A stretch of 55,205 nt of DNA from Kordia sp964351775 (GTDB lineage: Bacteria; Bacteroidota; Bacteroidia; Flavobacteriales; Flavobacteriaceae), in NCBI GenBank assembly GCA_964351775.1, contig CAYGPQ010000014.1, forward strand, positions 1 through 55,205. Reading direction: 5' to 3'. The notes beneath the pieces were generated by a model. The model was not told the DNA's origin, searched no databases, and saw only the letters and a list, made by a program, of their open reading frames with translations. Positions 15,691 to 24,288 of this stretch are shown piece by piece. The translations under genes and the position numbers were made by a program. Each line of letters opens with the position of its first letter. The first letter of the stretch is position 1.

Positions 15691-16674
15691 TTAATTAATA
15701 GCTGTAATTGTTACTGAATCAGCTCTTATTTCTTCATCTCCGCTGTTATATCCATAGCTTCCACTAGTATTTCCTCCCATACCTCTTACAAAAAGCGCTA
15801 CACTATCATTAGCTCCGGCATTAAATGTATAGGTATACGTATTATAAGCTGTATTACCTGGACTATTTATAGTTTGGACTAAAAGATTGTTTGCAGCATT
15901 TTCTACTTGTGCAACCGTGGTGTAACCATAACCTGAACTTGGGAAATCTGGAGCTGCTGTATAATAAGTAGGAGTGTAGCCACTTGTGTAACCAGCACCT
16001 GCTAAAACTCGTAATTCTAGCATGCTTGGTAACGAACCACCAGTTGAACTTTGAAAAGCTACAACTATTTGAACTGAATAATCTGCGTTTGGTGTAACTG
16101 CAAATTCTTGGTATACATGATCTGGCTCAGCGTTATCAAACTTAACAACGTTATCTGAACCTCCATTACCAGAACTAGATTCTCCTTGTTCTCCTATATC
16201 ATCATTATCCCATCCTGAACAAGAACAAGTACTTGATGAACCTAATTTTGCCAATCTATCAAAATCAGCATTAATTAAAACAGGATTAGGAACAGCAGGT
16301 GCTTCTGGTTCTACAACATCAAATGTTTGTGAAAATGTACTAGTAACACCTAACGCATCTGAAGCAGTTAGTGTTACTGTAAATGTTCCTTCACCTGCAT
16401 ACGTATTTGCTCCATCTATTTCCGTTGAGGTATTTCCATCTCCAAAGTCCCAACTATATGTTGTAGCACTTGTTGATAAGTTTGCAAATGTGTAGTCTTT
16501 CCATTCTTCACCAGTACCTTCACCTTGTGTAAAGGAAAAAGAGGCCTCTGGTGGTGTAGCATCTGCAATTGAATTTTCTCCTAGAGGTTCAAATTTGTCG
16601 ATGTCGCAAGATTGATATAAGAGTGCTCCTGCAAGCAGGAATGCTACGCCAAATATTTTTATTGTTTTTTTCAT
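15691..16674 (-). CDS. PKD-domain surface lipoprotein, probable alginate-binding (SusE/F position)
   Basis: 327 residues. A lipobox (LLYQSC, Cys near residue 23) predicts outer-membrane anchoring. Residues about 45-120 form a PKD domain (TYSWDFGDGNTSTE, then GTFTVTLTASD). Residues about 135-327 are a beta-rich module with DHVYQEFAVTPNADYSVQI and a final DSVTITAIN, resembling carbohydrate-binding jelly rolls. It directly follows susD and precedes the lyase, the usual place of the surface glycan-binding protein. Binding of alginate is inferred. Confidence 0.82.
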   Translation of the reverse strand: MKKTIKIFGVAFLLAGALLYQSCDIDKFEPLGENSIADATPPEASFSFTQGEGTGEEWKDYTFANLSTSATTYSWDFGDGNTSTEIDGANTYAGEGTFTVTLTASDALGVTSTFSQTFDVVEPEAPAVPNPVLINADFDRLAKLGSSSTCSCSGWDNDDIGEQGESSSGNGGSDNVVKFDNAEPDHVYQEFAVTPNADYSVQIVVAFQSSTGGSLPSMLELRVLAGAGYTSGYTPTYYTAAPDFPSSGYGYTTVAQVENAANNLLVQTINSPGNTAYNTYTYTFNAGANDSVALFVRGMGGNTSGSYGYNSGDEEIRADSVTITAIN

Positions 16675-16692
16675 AATATATTTTTTTAAATT

Positions 16693-18114
16693 TTAGTAGC
16701 CTGGATTTTGAGTCATTAAACCATTACTAAGATTTATTTCACGTTGTGGAATAGGCAGTAATAAATCTGTTGCAGTAAAAGAGTAATTGTTTGCCGCTGA
16801 GAAGTCTGACAATACACTTTGAGCTTCTCCAAAACGAATTAGATCAAATAAGCGTTGATTTTCAAATGCTAACTCAGCGCGTCTTTCGTCTAATAATTCT
16901 TGCTTTGTAATAGAAGTGACAGCAGTTGTTAAGCCTGCTCTGTTTCGTACCGTTTGGAAAGATGCCAATGCTGCGGTATTCATTGTTTCTTGATTACCAG
17001 CCATAATAGCTTCTGCATGCATTAGTAATACATCTGCATATCTTAATACGATCCAATCGTTACCAGATAAGGTAGCATCTGAACTAAAAATATTTCCATT
17101 GGCACCACCATTTTCACCGTTTGGCAAATATTTTACAACTTGTCTTTGTGTTGGTTGTAATGGATCAATACGATATGAGAACGCTGTTCTATCACCACCG
17201 CTAGCATCTAAAAATGCAGCAGCATCTTGGGTAACGTAGTTTACACCTACAGTTCGTCCCACACCATTCATAAATTCCGCAGAGAAATCTTGGCTATCTG
17301 CTTCTATACCTTGATTATAAGCAATTACAAAAATAAGTTCATTATTTCCTTCGTTATAAAAGACATCATTAAAGTTAGTTTCTAAAGCATAACCATAGCC
17401 CATTACATTTTCACACAGAATTTGTGCATCAAGATAGTTTCCTAGTGTTAAATGTACCTTTGCAAGTAATGCTTCTGCAGCAGCTTTTGAAGCTCTTGTA
17501 TATTCGCCATTACTTAAGTTTGCAGCAGCGGTTTCTAGATCACTTACTATTAAATTATAAATAGTAGCTGTGGCAACTCTTGTGAATGCAATTTCATCTT
17601 CTTGTGGTGTAATGGTTCTGTCTACTAAAGGAACATCACCAAAAAGGCGTACTAAATTAAAGTAACTATAAGCTCTTGCAAATTTTGCTTCACCTTCAAA
17701 AATAGGTGACATTGTGCTTGATGCATTTCCAAGATTTTCTAATACTAAATTGGATCTAAAGATAGTACTATAACAACTTCTATAGTAGTTTTCTACAATA
17801 CCATTGTTAGGAGTAATAGCATAGCTTTCAAATTGTGCAGCTTCACCTTCTTGATTTTTGGTTCTTGTATTATCACTACGCATTTCTGTTACATAAAATT
17901 CTTGTTGTACAGCACGATTATCATTTAAGCTTGTGGAATTAACTCCTTGTATAGCATCATAAATGGCAATAACACCAGATTCAATTTGTTGATCATTAAG
18001 AAAGTAGTTCTCACTACTTACCGCCGCTTCCGGTACTGGTTCTAAGAGGTCTTTGTGACAAGACTGAAAGCTTATCACTAACATCAAAAAACCTATATAT
18101 TTTAATTGTTTCAT
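16693..18114 (-). CDS. susD: SusD-family glycan-binding lipoprotein (RagB/SusD)
   Basis: 473 residues. The lipobox SFQSC gives Cys19; the protein then has the SusD N-terminal pattern SSENYFLNDQQIESGVIAIYDAIQ, TPR-like helices (AEALLAKVHLTLGNYLDAQ) and the typical C-terminus RRAELAFENQRLFDLIRFG with LLLPIPQREINLSNGLMTQNPGY. It caps the SusC channel and binds oligosaccharide at the cell surface. It follows susC by 26 bases. Alginate oligomers are the expected ligand. Confidence 0.96.
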   Translation of the reverse strand: MKQLKYIGFLMLVISFQSCHKDLLEPVPEAAVSSENYFLNDQQIESGVIAIYDAIQGVNSTSLNDNRAVQQEFYVTEMRSDNTRTKNQEGEAAQFESYAITPNNGIVENYYRSCYSTIFRSNLVLENLGNASSTMSPIFEGEAKFARAYSYFNLVRLFGDVPLVDRTITPQEDEIAFTRVATATIYNLIVSDLETAAANLSNGEYTRASKAAAEALLAKVHLTLGNYLDAQILCENVMGYGYALETNFNDVFYNEGNNELIFVIAYNQGIEADSQDFSAEFMNGVGRTVGVNYVTQDAAAFLDASGGDRTAFSYRIDPLQPTQRQVVKYLPNGENGGANGNIFSSDATLSGNDWIVLRYADVLLMHAEAIMAGNQETMNTAALASFQTVRNRAGLTTAVTSITKQELLDERRAELAFENQRLFDLIRFGEAQSVLSDFSAANNYSFTATDLLLPIPQREINLSNGLMTQNPGY

Positions 18115-18140
18115 AATTAAATGTTTTTATAAATAGTGTA

Positions 18141-21100
18141 TTAAAATTGTACGTTTAATCCTAAAGATACAGTGCTGAATATAGGTGAACCAGCAAGCTG
18201 ATACCCATAGGTTGTTGCACTTGTATTATTAACTGATTCTGGGTTAAATCCTGTATAATCACTTGCTGTGAAATATAAAAGGTTTTGACCTGTTGCATAT
18301 AGTCTAAATGAAGATGCGCCAAATTTATTAGCTATATCATCAGGAAGGTTATAGCCAAATGTTAGGTTACGAAGTGCAATATAACTTGCATCTTGTATGA
18401 TGGCATCTGTAAAGATTTTTTCTTTAATAAAACCTTGATCTGGTGTGGTAGACGTATTAAAATCTTGCCCACTATTAAAATGGTTAAATAAGTACTGATC
18501 TCCCATATTACGTATTTCGCCACCATGACTACCCTGAAACATAAAACTTAGATCAAAATTTTTGTATTTGAAATTATTTGAAACACTCCACACTAAGTCT
18601 GGATATGGATTTCCTAAAATCGTTTTGTCATCATCATCAATAAGTCCATCACCATTTAAATCTTTTACATATACATCTTGTGCTTGTCCTCCAGCTGGAT
18701 GATATGGATCGTTGATAAATTCTAAAGGAATATCACGATCTACAACCCAACCATAAAATGATGAAATAGGATTTCCTACTAAGTTGATCCATTCTGAGGC
18801 TCTTTTACTATCTACATTTTGAATTTGTCCGTTAGAATCTGCAAAATCTAATAGCTCATTTTTATTGTGAGAAGCGATAATTGTTGTTCCCCATCTAAAG
18901 TCTTCGGTAGTGATGTTTCTTGACGAAATTTCTAATTCAATTCCAGTGTTTCTAACTTTACCTAAATTTTCAAGTCCTGCTGAAAACCCTGTTGAAGATG
19001 CAACTGGATTGAATAGTAAAAGCTGGTCACTAGTTCTAGTGTAGTAATCTAAAGATCCTGTAATTCTGTTATTGAATAATCCAAAGTCAATTCCTGGGTT
19101 GAATTCTATTAATCTTTCCCAACGTAATTCTGGGTTTGCTATATTGAGCGCTACAAAAGCTGCTTGAGAATTATAATTGTCTGTTCCAAGTAATGAGATT
19201 GATGGATATAAATCTGTAAGGTTATTTCCTGTATCGATATCCTTATTTCCAGTATACCCTAAACTTGCTCTTAGTTTTAAAGTACTTAAAAGGTCACTTT
19301 CACTTAAAAATTTTTCTTCCGAAACTACCCAACCTACAGAAGCTGAAGGGAAATCTCCATATTTATTATCAATACCAAAAATAGAGCTACCGTCTCGTCT
19401 GTAACTTATAGATGCTAAATATTTGTCTTTGTATGCGTAATTTACTCTTGCAAATAATGAAGAGAATCCTTCTTCATACTTATATGATTGTATCTCATTA
19501 AGAACAGTAGCAGCACTTAATGTTTGCACTAAGTCTGAAGTATATCCAGATCCAAGCGCACTATCTCCTTGCCATTCCCACTTTTCAACAGAAGCTCCTA
19601 AAACGACATTAAATTCATGCCCTCCAATAGCCTTTTCATACGTGAAATATCCTTCAGATAAGGTGTGAATCCTATTTTCATTAGATTCAAAATAACTCGC
19701 CGCACTGGCACCATTTCTATTAGACTGGATTCCTTGCCATCTATTTCTAAATGTGTTTTGGTAGTCACCTGCAAGCGTTGCTCTAAATCTTAAACCATCT
19801 ATGATTTTATATTCTCCATAGAAAAGACCTGATATTTTGAATTTATAATCATTACGATCGCGTTCTAATACTTTTGCAGCTGGATTTGTGTTGGAAGTAT
19901 TACTAATATCCTGTAAAACTGAACCGTCACCAAATAAATCGTAGTTATCAAAATGTCTTTGAAGGGCATAATCGCCAACTTGAACATTTGGATAGGTATT
20001 AGTGTCTACAAACTGAATTGTGTTTGAATCATGGTATAATGGTAGCCATGGCGTTTGTCTTAAGATATCGTGTGTTGATCCGTCAAAACGTCTTCTTCTA
20101 GTATAAGATGGTGCAAAGTTAACTCCTAACTTTATTCTGTCGCTAACCTTTGTATCCAATTTTAATCTAGCATTATAACGTTTATAATCATCCGTTAATA
20201 ATACTCCTTCATCATGATTGTAACCTAATGAAGCACTAAATTTGGTATTTTTATTTCCTCCACGTGCATTAAATGAATGCGTGGTAATTGTTCCTCCTTC
20301 AAAGACCACATCCTGCCAGTCTCTATCAATACCTGTGGCTTGAGTGAGTAGTTCTTTGTAGGCTGTTCTGTTGGAAAGTGTACCTGTTGCAGCGCGTTCA
20401 GCAGCAACTGTTTCTGCTACGGTAAAGTAATAGTCATCACTTTGTCTAGCTTCTTTAAAACCGAAAAAGGAATTGTAAGAAAATGATGTTTTTCCTTCTT
20501 TACCTTGCTTTGTTGTAATCTGTATCACACCATTTGCACCACGAGAACCATAGATAGCTGTTGAAGCTGCATCCTTGAGTACATCGAAAGTTTCAACTTC
20601 ATTCATATCCAAGTTACCGAGGAAATCACTATCGACAACTAATCCATCGATAACAATCAAAGGCGCAGAATTTCCATTAAGAGAACCCACACCACGAATA
20701 CGGATGGTAGGATCTGAGCCAGCTTCACCTTCTGTCGCTGCAACATTTAAACCTGCTACTTGTCCGACGAGGGCATCATCTAGTCTTGATACTGCAATTT
20801 TATCTAGACCTTTTCCTTCTACGCTTAAAGTAGACATTGCGCCAGTTAGGTGTTTCTTTTTTCTCGTACCATAACCAACAACAACAACTTCATCTAGTGC
20901 GTTTGCATCATCTGCTAACGAAACGTCAAGTGTTTTTTGATCTTGAATAATTATGGTTTGCGTCACAAATCCTACATAAGAGAATTGTACAACATCACCT
21001 TTTGATACTTTAATTTCATAGAATCCATCAAAGTTGGTTGTAGCACCTTTAGATGTTTTTAGATTAAGCACATTAACGCCAGGCACAGGTTGACTGTCAG

Positions 21101-21203
21101 TTTCAGAAACCACTTTTCCTTTCAATGTGAAGGATTCCTGCGCATACATTGAAATGCTGAAGAGGAGCAAAACAATATAGGTTAGCTTAGTTTTTAAATT
21201 CAT
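18141..21203 (-). CDS. susC: SusC-family TonB-dependent outer-membrane transporter
   Basis: 1020 residues. Signal peptide, then a carboxypeptidase-regulatory-like domain (FTLKGKVVSETDSQPVPGVNV) at about 22-100, the TonB box region ALDEVVVVGYGT, the plug with DPTIRIRGVGSLNGNSAPLIVIDG, and the long beta barrel ending in aromatic VQF. It imports alginate oligosaccharides with SusD at the cost of TonB energy. Its GntR operator with the -7 box lies about 190 bases upstream, with an intrinsic-terminator-like hairpin in between, so read-through may be controlled. Confidence 0.96.
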   Translation of the reverse strand: MNLKTKLTYIVLLLFSISMYAQESFTLKGKVVSETDSQPVPGVNVLNLKTSKGATTNFDGFYEIKVSKGDVVQFSYVGFVTQTIIIQDQKTLDVSLADDANALDEVVVVGYGTRKKKHLTGAMSTLSVEGKGLDKIAVSRLDDALVGQVAGLNVAATEGEAGSDPTIRIRGVGSLNGNSAPLIVIDGLVVDSDFLGNLDMNEVETFDVLKDAASTAIYGSRGANGVIQITTKQGKEGKTSFSYNSFFGFKEARQSDDYYFTVAETVAAERAATGTLSNRTAYKELLTQATGIDRDWQDVVFEGGTITTHSFNARGGNKNTKFSASLGYNHDEGVLLTDDYKRYNARLKLDTKVSDRIKLGVNFAPSYTRRRRFDGSTHDILRQTPWLPLYHDSNTIQFVDTNTYPNVQVGDYALQRHFDNYDLFGDGSVLQDISNTSNTNPAAKVLERDRNDYKFKISGLFYGEYKIIDGLRFRATLAGDYQNTFRNRWQGIQSNRNGASAASYFESNENRIHTLSEGYFTYEKAIGGHEFNVVLGASVEKWEWQGDSALGSGYTSDLVQTLSAATVLNEIQSYKYEEGFSSLFARVNYAYKDKYLASISYRRDGSSIFGIDNKYGDFPSASVGWVVSEEKFLSESDLLSTLKLRASLGYTGNKDIDTGNNLTDLYPSISLLGTDNYNSQAAFVALNIANPELRWERLIEFNPGIDFGLFNNRITGSLDYYTRTSDQLLLFNPVASSTGFSAGLENLGKVRNTGIELEISSRNITTEDFRWGTTIIASHNKNELLDFADSNGQIQNVDSKRASEWINLVGNPISSFYGWVVDRDIPLEFINDPYHPAGGQAQDVYVKDLNGDGLIDDDDKTILGNPYPDLVWSVSNNFKYKNFDLSFMFQGSHGGEIRNMGDQYLFNHFNSGQDFNTSTTPDQGFIKEKIFTDAIIQDASYIALRNLTFGYNLPDDIANKFGASSFRLYATGQNLLYFTASDYTGFNPESVNNTSATTYGYQLAGSPIFSTVSLGLNVQF

Positions 21204-21351
21204 AATAGGTTTTTTTAATTAGTTAATATTTAACTAATCACTTAGCGAGGTAATTGTGCCTTTAAAATTCATTTTTTTTGTATTTTAGCACTGTGCATGT
21301 TACGTTAAGTGATTATGTATTATTTTACTTCCCTCCAAAGAAGTAATTACT

Positions 21352-21382
21352 AAAAAGGATAGGCGTGCACCTGTCCTTTTTT
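21352..21382. terminator. Intrinsic terminator or attenuator between kdgF and susC
   Basis: AAAAAGGA-T-AGG, a 6-base loop and CCT-G-TCCTTTTTT form a long stem flanked by A and T runs, so it can terminate in both directions. On the minus strand it lies downstream of the kdgF stop but also downstream of the susC operator and -7 box (21396..21425). It therefore sits in the predicted susC leader. Confidence 0.75.
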
Positions 21383-21395
21383 ATGGCAAACAAAA

Positions 21396-21425
21396 TTGGT
21401 TAACCAGATTGGTTTACCAAATATA
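21396..21425 (-). promoter_or_regulatory. susC promoter fused to tandem GntR operator
   Basis: TTGGTTAACCA, two bases, and TTGGTTTACCAA (21396..21420) form two TGGTnnACCA-type half palindromes. On the minus strand the operator begins inside a TATATTTG -7 box (21425 to 21418). A -33 TTG at 19 bases is absent, which may mean a weak or assisted promoter. Confidence 0.78.
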
Positions 21426-21460
21426 TATTAATTATTTGTTAAATAAAAAAATAATTCAAC

Positions 21461-21808
21461 TTATTCCATAAAATCTTCACGAATAGGACTGAAAACGTCG
21501 ATAAGTACGCCACTTTCACGACAGATAGCGCCATGCATTACATGTGGCGGAATGTAGAAAGAATCACCACCAACAAGTCTTTTTGTCTCGTCGTCAATCG
21601 TAACATCAAAGGCACCACTTTCTATGTATGTAACTTGTGAATGGTAGTGTTCATGCATGATTCCGATAGCGCCAACTTCAAAATGTACTTTTACAAGCAT
21701 GATTTTATCATCATAGCCCATAATTTTTCTTTTTAAACCTTCTCCGACAACTTCCCAATCGAGTGTGTCGCCAAAAATAAATTCAGTACTTGCTCCAAAT
21801 GTTTTCAT
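21461..21808 (-). CDS. kdgF: KdgF-type cupin, uronate linearising enzyme
   Basis: 115 residues, a single cupin of the size of KdgF, which opens 4,5-unsaturated monouronate rings (from alginate or pectin) to DEH. Metal-ligand candidates are His52, His54, His56 and Gln58 in MHEHYHSQ and His92 in PPHVMH. No signal peptide, so it is cytoplasmic. It has its own GntR operator/-7 box (22026..22055) about 220 bases upstream and stands alone between that promoter and susC. The long leader shows no obvious structure. Confidence 0.92.
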   Translation of the reverse strand: MKTFGASTEFIFGDTLDWEVVGEGLKRKIMGYDDKIMLVKVHFEVGAIGIMHEHYHSQVTYIESGAFDVTIDDETKRLVGGDSFYIPPHVMHGAICRESGVLIDVFSPIREDFME

Positions 21809-22025
21809 AATAGTATAGTTATATGTTTTTTAGTTTTGTTTTAGCAGAAAGATCATCTTTACAAGAAACCAATCCAACAGTCATTAGACTAAATAAAAAT
21901 TGTACTGATCTGTTTTGATTCCACTTTATAATTAAAATTAGTAATTCCTAACTTCTTCGTTAAATTTAGGGATATTCTTCACCTTATTATTGTTTTCTAA
22001 GGAACATAAAATGTAAGTATTGAAA

Positions 22026-22055
22026 TTGGTTAACCAAATTGGTTAACCAAATATA
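22026..22055 (-). promoter_or_regulatory. kdgF promoter fused to tandem GntR operator
   Basis: TTGGTTAACCA-AA-TTGGTTAACCAA (22026..22050), here with two perfect TTGGTTAACCA units, overlaps a TATATTTG -7 box on the minus strand (22055 to 22048). It lies in the 359-base space between the SDR gene and kdgF; the rest of that space holds no gene. Confidence 0.78.
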
Positions 22056-22167
22056 TGAATATTTTTTTGAAATCTACTATTCACAATGCGTACACTTAGT
22101 GTTTTATATTTTTGAACTAGCAATTGTATATTGTTTTGCGTTTAATCATATATAATATAGCTTTTAA

Positions 22168-22938
22168 TTACATATTATAAACACCGCCATTGATATCCAG
22201 TGTAGCACCAGTAATAAAGCCGTCATATTCGGACGCGAGATATAAAACAGCTCGTGCTACGTCAGCTGCATTACCTGCTCGTTGAATTGGAATATTTGCT
22301 GTTGTTGCATCTGCTGATTCTTTTGTTGTATGAGTGTTGTGAAATGAAGTACCAAGGATAAGTCCAGGAGCTACAGCGTTGACTCTAATGCCTTGAGGTC
22401 CCAACTCAGTAGAAAGTGCTCTTGTAAACGTTAGAATAGCACCTTTGCTAGTAGCATACGCTAATGATCCTGGATGGCCACCTTTACGTCCAGCGAGCGA
22501 TGCCAAATTAACAATACTGCTGTTGTCGTTTTTTGCTAGATAAGGAGATGCGGCTCGTGTCACAAACATCATGGATGTGAGGTTTATGTCCATAACCTTG
22601 TGCCAGAACTCAGCTTCTATTTCGTTCAGCATTTTACGCGCAATAAGTGAACCTGCGTTGTTGATAAGTATGTCCAGTCCACCAAACACTTCTACAGTTT
22701 TTTCGACCATTGCATTCGCTTCGGCTTCATTTGTTAAATCTCCAGGTATAGCAACTGCTTTTTGCCCTTTGCTAATTGCGTATTTAATCAATTGGTTTGC
22801 AGTATCAGAACTAGAAAAATAGTGTATGGCAACATTAGCACCATTATCAATGAAATGCTTAGTGATTGATTCTCCAATTCCCTGAGCTCCAGCAGTTATC
22901 AGAATATTTTTGCCAGCTAATTTAGTATTGCTTTTCAT
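22168..22938 (-). CDS. SDR oxidoreductase, possibly keto-hexonate reductase
   Basis: 256 residues, classical SDR with ITAGAQGIG at 14-22, NNAGS near 93 and Y-x-x-x-K in YATSKGA near 161. It is the last gene of a run with the Nramp-like transporter and the gluconokinase/6PGDH fusion, which suggests reduction of a keto-acid such as 5-ketogluconate to gluconate, as IdnO does. It could instead be a second DEH reductase with a different cofactor. The sequence alone does not separate these. Confidence 0.8.
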   Translation of the reverse strand: MKSNTKLAGKNILITAGAQGIGESITKHFIDNGANVAIHYFSSSDTANQLIKYAISKGQKAVAIPGDLTNEAEANAMVEKTVEVFGGLDILINNAGSLIARKMLNEIEAEFWHKVMDINLTSMMFVTRAASPYLAKNDNSSIVNLASLAGRKGGHPGSLAYATSKGAILTFTRALSTELGPQGIRVNAVAPGLILGTSFHNTHTTKESADATTANIPIQRAGNAADVARAVLYLASEYDGFITGATLDINGGVYNM

Positions 22939-22996
22939 GTGTCTTTCTTATTTGTTTTTATTGCTTGGATTCAATTTTTTTGACCTCAATTAATTA

Positions 22997-24271
22997 TTAA
23001 AAATAATCTAAAAGCGCTACTGTGCCATTGTATGAAATCACTAAAGAAAAGAACAACGCCGCATACATTCCAATGTAAACACCAAGACTTGTTTTATAAT
23101 CGTTCATTACTTTTTTACTACTTAACATGAGTATGATTCCGAGTATTACAATTGGTAACACAAATACATTGAATACTTGTGATAGAATTTGAATTTCGAT
23201 AGGGTTTGCGCCAAAGGCAGGTCCAATTAAAGCAACCAAGCAAGCTATTCCAGTTATGATTCTAAATTGACGTGAATTTGTATCTAATTTTCCTGATTGA
23301 TAATCAGCAACCAATAATGGAGCGATTAATAGACACGGAAATATGGAAGATAAACCTGCGCTTAATGCTCCAAAAAAGAAAATAGTTACTGCCCATTTAC
23401 CTGCAACAGGTTCTAATGTATTTGCCATATCCAGCACATGCGTAACTTCTTTCCCTTGATAAAATAAAGCGCCAGCCGCTACCGCCATGATAGTTCCACT
23501 TATTATAAAGATTAAAATGGCAGCAGTAATTGCATCTCTCTTTTGTTGCTTCACGTTTTTAATTGTCCAGCCTTTTCCTTTTACAAATAACGGACGCGAC
23601 AAAAAGGTTGCCGCAGCCATTGTAGTTCCTACAAAAGCAGCAACTAACATTTTGCCTCCAGGAACTTCTGGAATGGTTGGTATAAATCCTTTCACTACAT
23701 CTACTGGAAGCGGTTGGACAAAAAATAATGAAAGTACAAACGAAAAGCCCATTAAGGTTACAAATATGACAAGTATCTTTTCGAAAAAAGTATATTTACC
23801 AACGAGCATTAATAAGTAAAAAGAAACGATGATTATAATCGCTATTGTTAAGACAGCTTCATACTCAAATTCTTTTAGCCCTTCAAAGTTTGCAGCTAAT
23901 ATTTCAAAAATGATATTGGATGAAATTCCTAAAATCCCCATGAGCGAGTTCCATTGTCCAAACGTAATTCCGATAATAATAAGTATAGCTAAAACTTTAC
24001 CAAATTTTAAATGCTTTTTGAATCCGTAAAGCGCTGTTTCGCTGGTAATCAAAGCATAATTACCGTAAGCAAACATTAAAACTCCAGAGAAGAGGCAACT
24101 TAATAGAAGTACCCAAAGTAATTGCATATTAAACTTACTTCCTGCAACAATCATAGAGGTTACGCTTCCAGTACCAATGGTATATCCAATGGCAAAAATT
24201 CCAGGACCAAAACCTAACACAATGGCAATTATTTTTTTTAATAAAGACTTTTTATTCTTGGTTATTGGCAT
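22997..24271 (-). CDS. Nramp-fold transporter lacking metal-binding motifs
   Basis: 424 residues with about 11 membrane segments and the Nramp opening LGFGPGIFAIGY. Where metal transporters have DPGN in TM1, this protein has GTGS (33-36), and where they have MPH in TM6 it reads GTTMAAATFLSR (215-226). The residues that bind the metal are thus absent. It lies 17 bases from the gluconokinase/6PGDH fusion and 58 bases from the SDR. A substrate such as gluconate or another organic acid is inferred from context; a divalent cation is less likely. Confidence 0.8.
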   Translation of the reverse strand: MPITKNKKSLLKKIIAIVLGFGPGIFAIGYTIGTGSVTSMIVAGSKFNMQLLWVLLLSCLFSGVLMFAYGNYALITSETALYGFKKHLKFGKVLAILIIIGITFGQWNSLMGILGISSNIIFEILAANFEGLKEFEYEAVLTIAIIIIVSFYLLMLVGKYTFFEKILVIFVTLMGFSFVLSLFFVQPLPVDVVKGFIPTIPEVPGGKMLVAAFVGTTMAAATFLSRPLFVKGKGWTIKNVKQQKRDAITAAILIFIISGTIMAVAAGALFYQGKEVTHVLDMANTLEPVAGKWAVTIFFFGALSAGLSSIFPCLLIAPLLVADYQSGKLDTNSRQFRIITGIACLVALIGPAFGANPIEIQILSQVFNVFVLPIVILGIILMLSSKKVMNDYKTSLGVYIGMYAALFFSLVISYNGTVALLDYF

Positions 24272-24288
24272 GGTTTGGTGGTTTTAGT

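Noticed and set aside
21809..22025. Further gene in the kdgF leader
   Set aside because: No open frame with protein-like composition was found on either strand; only AT-rich leader sequence is seen.
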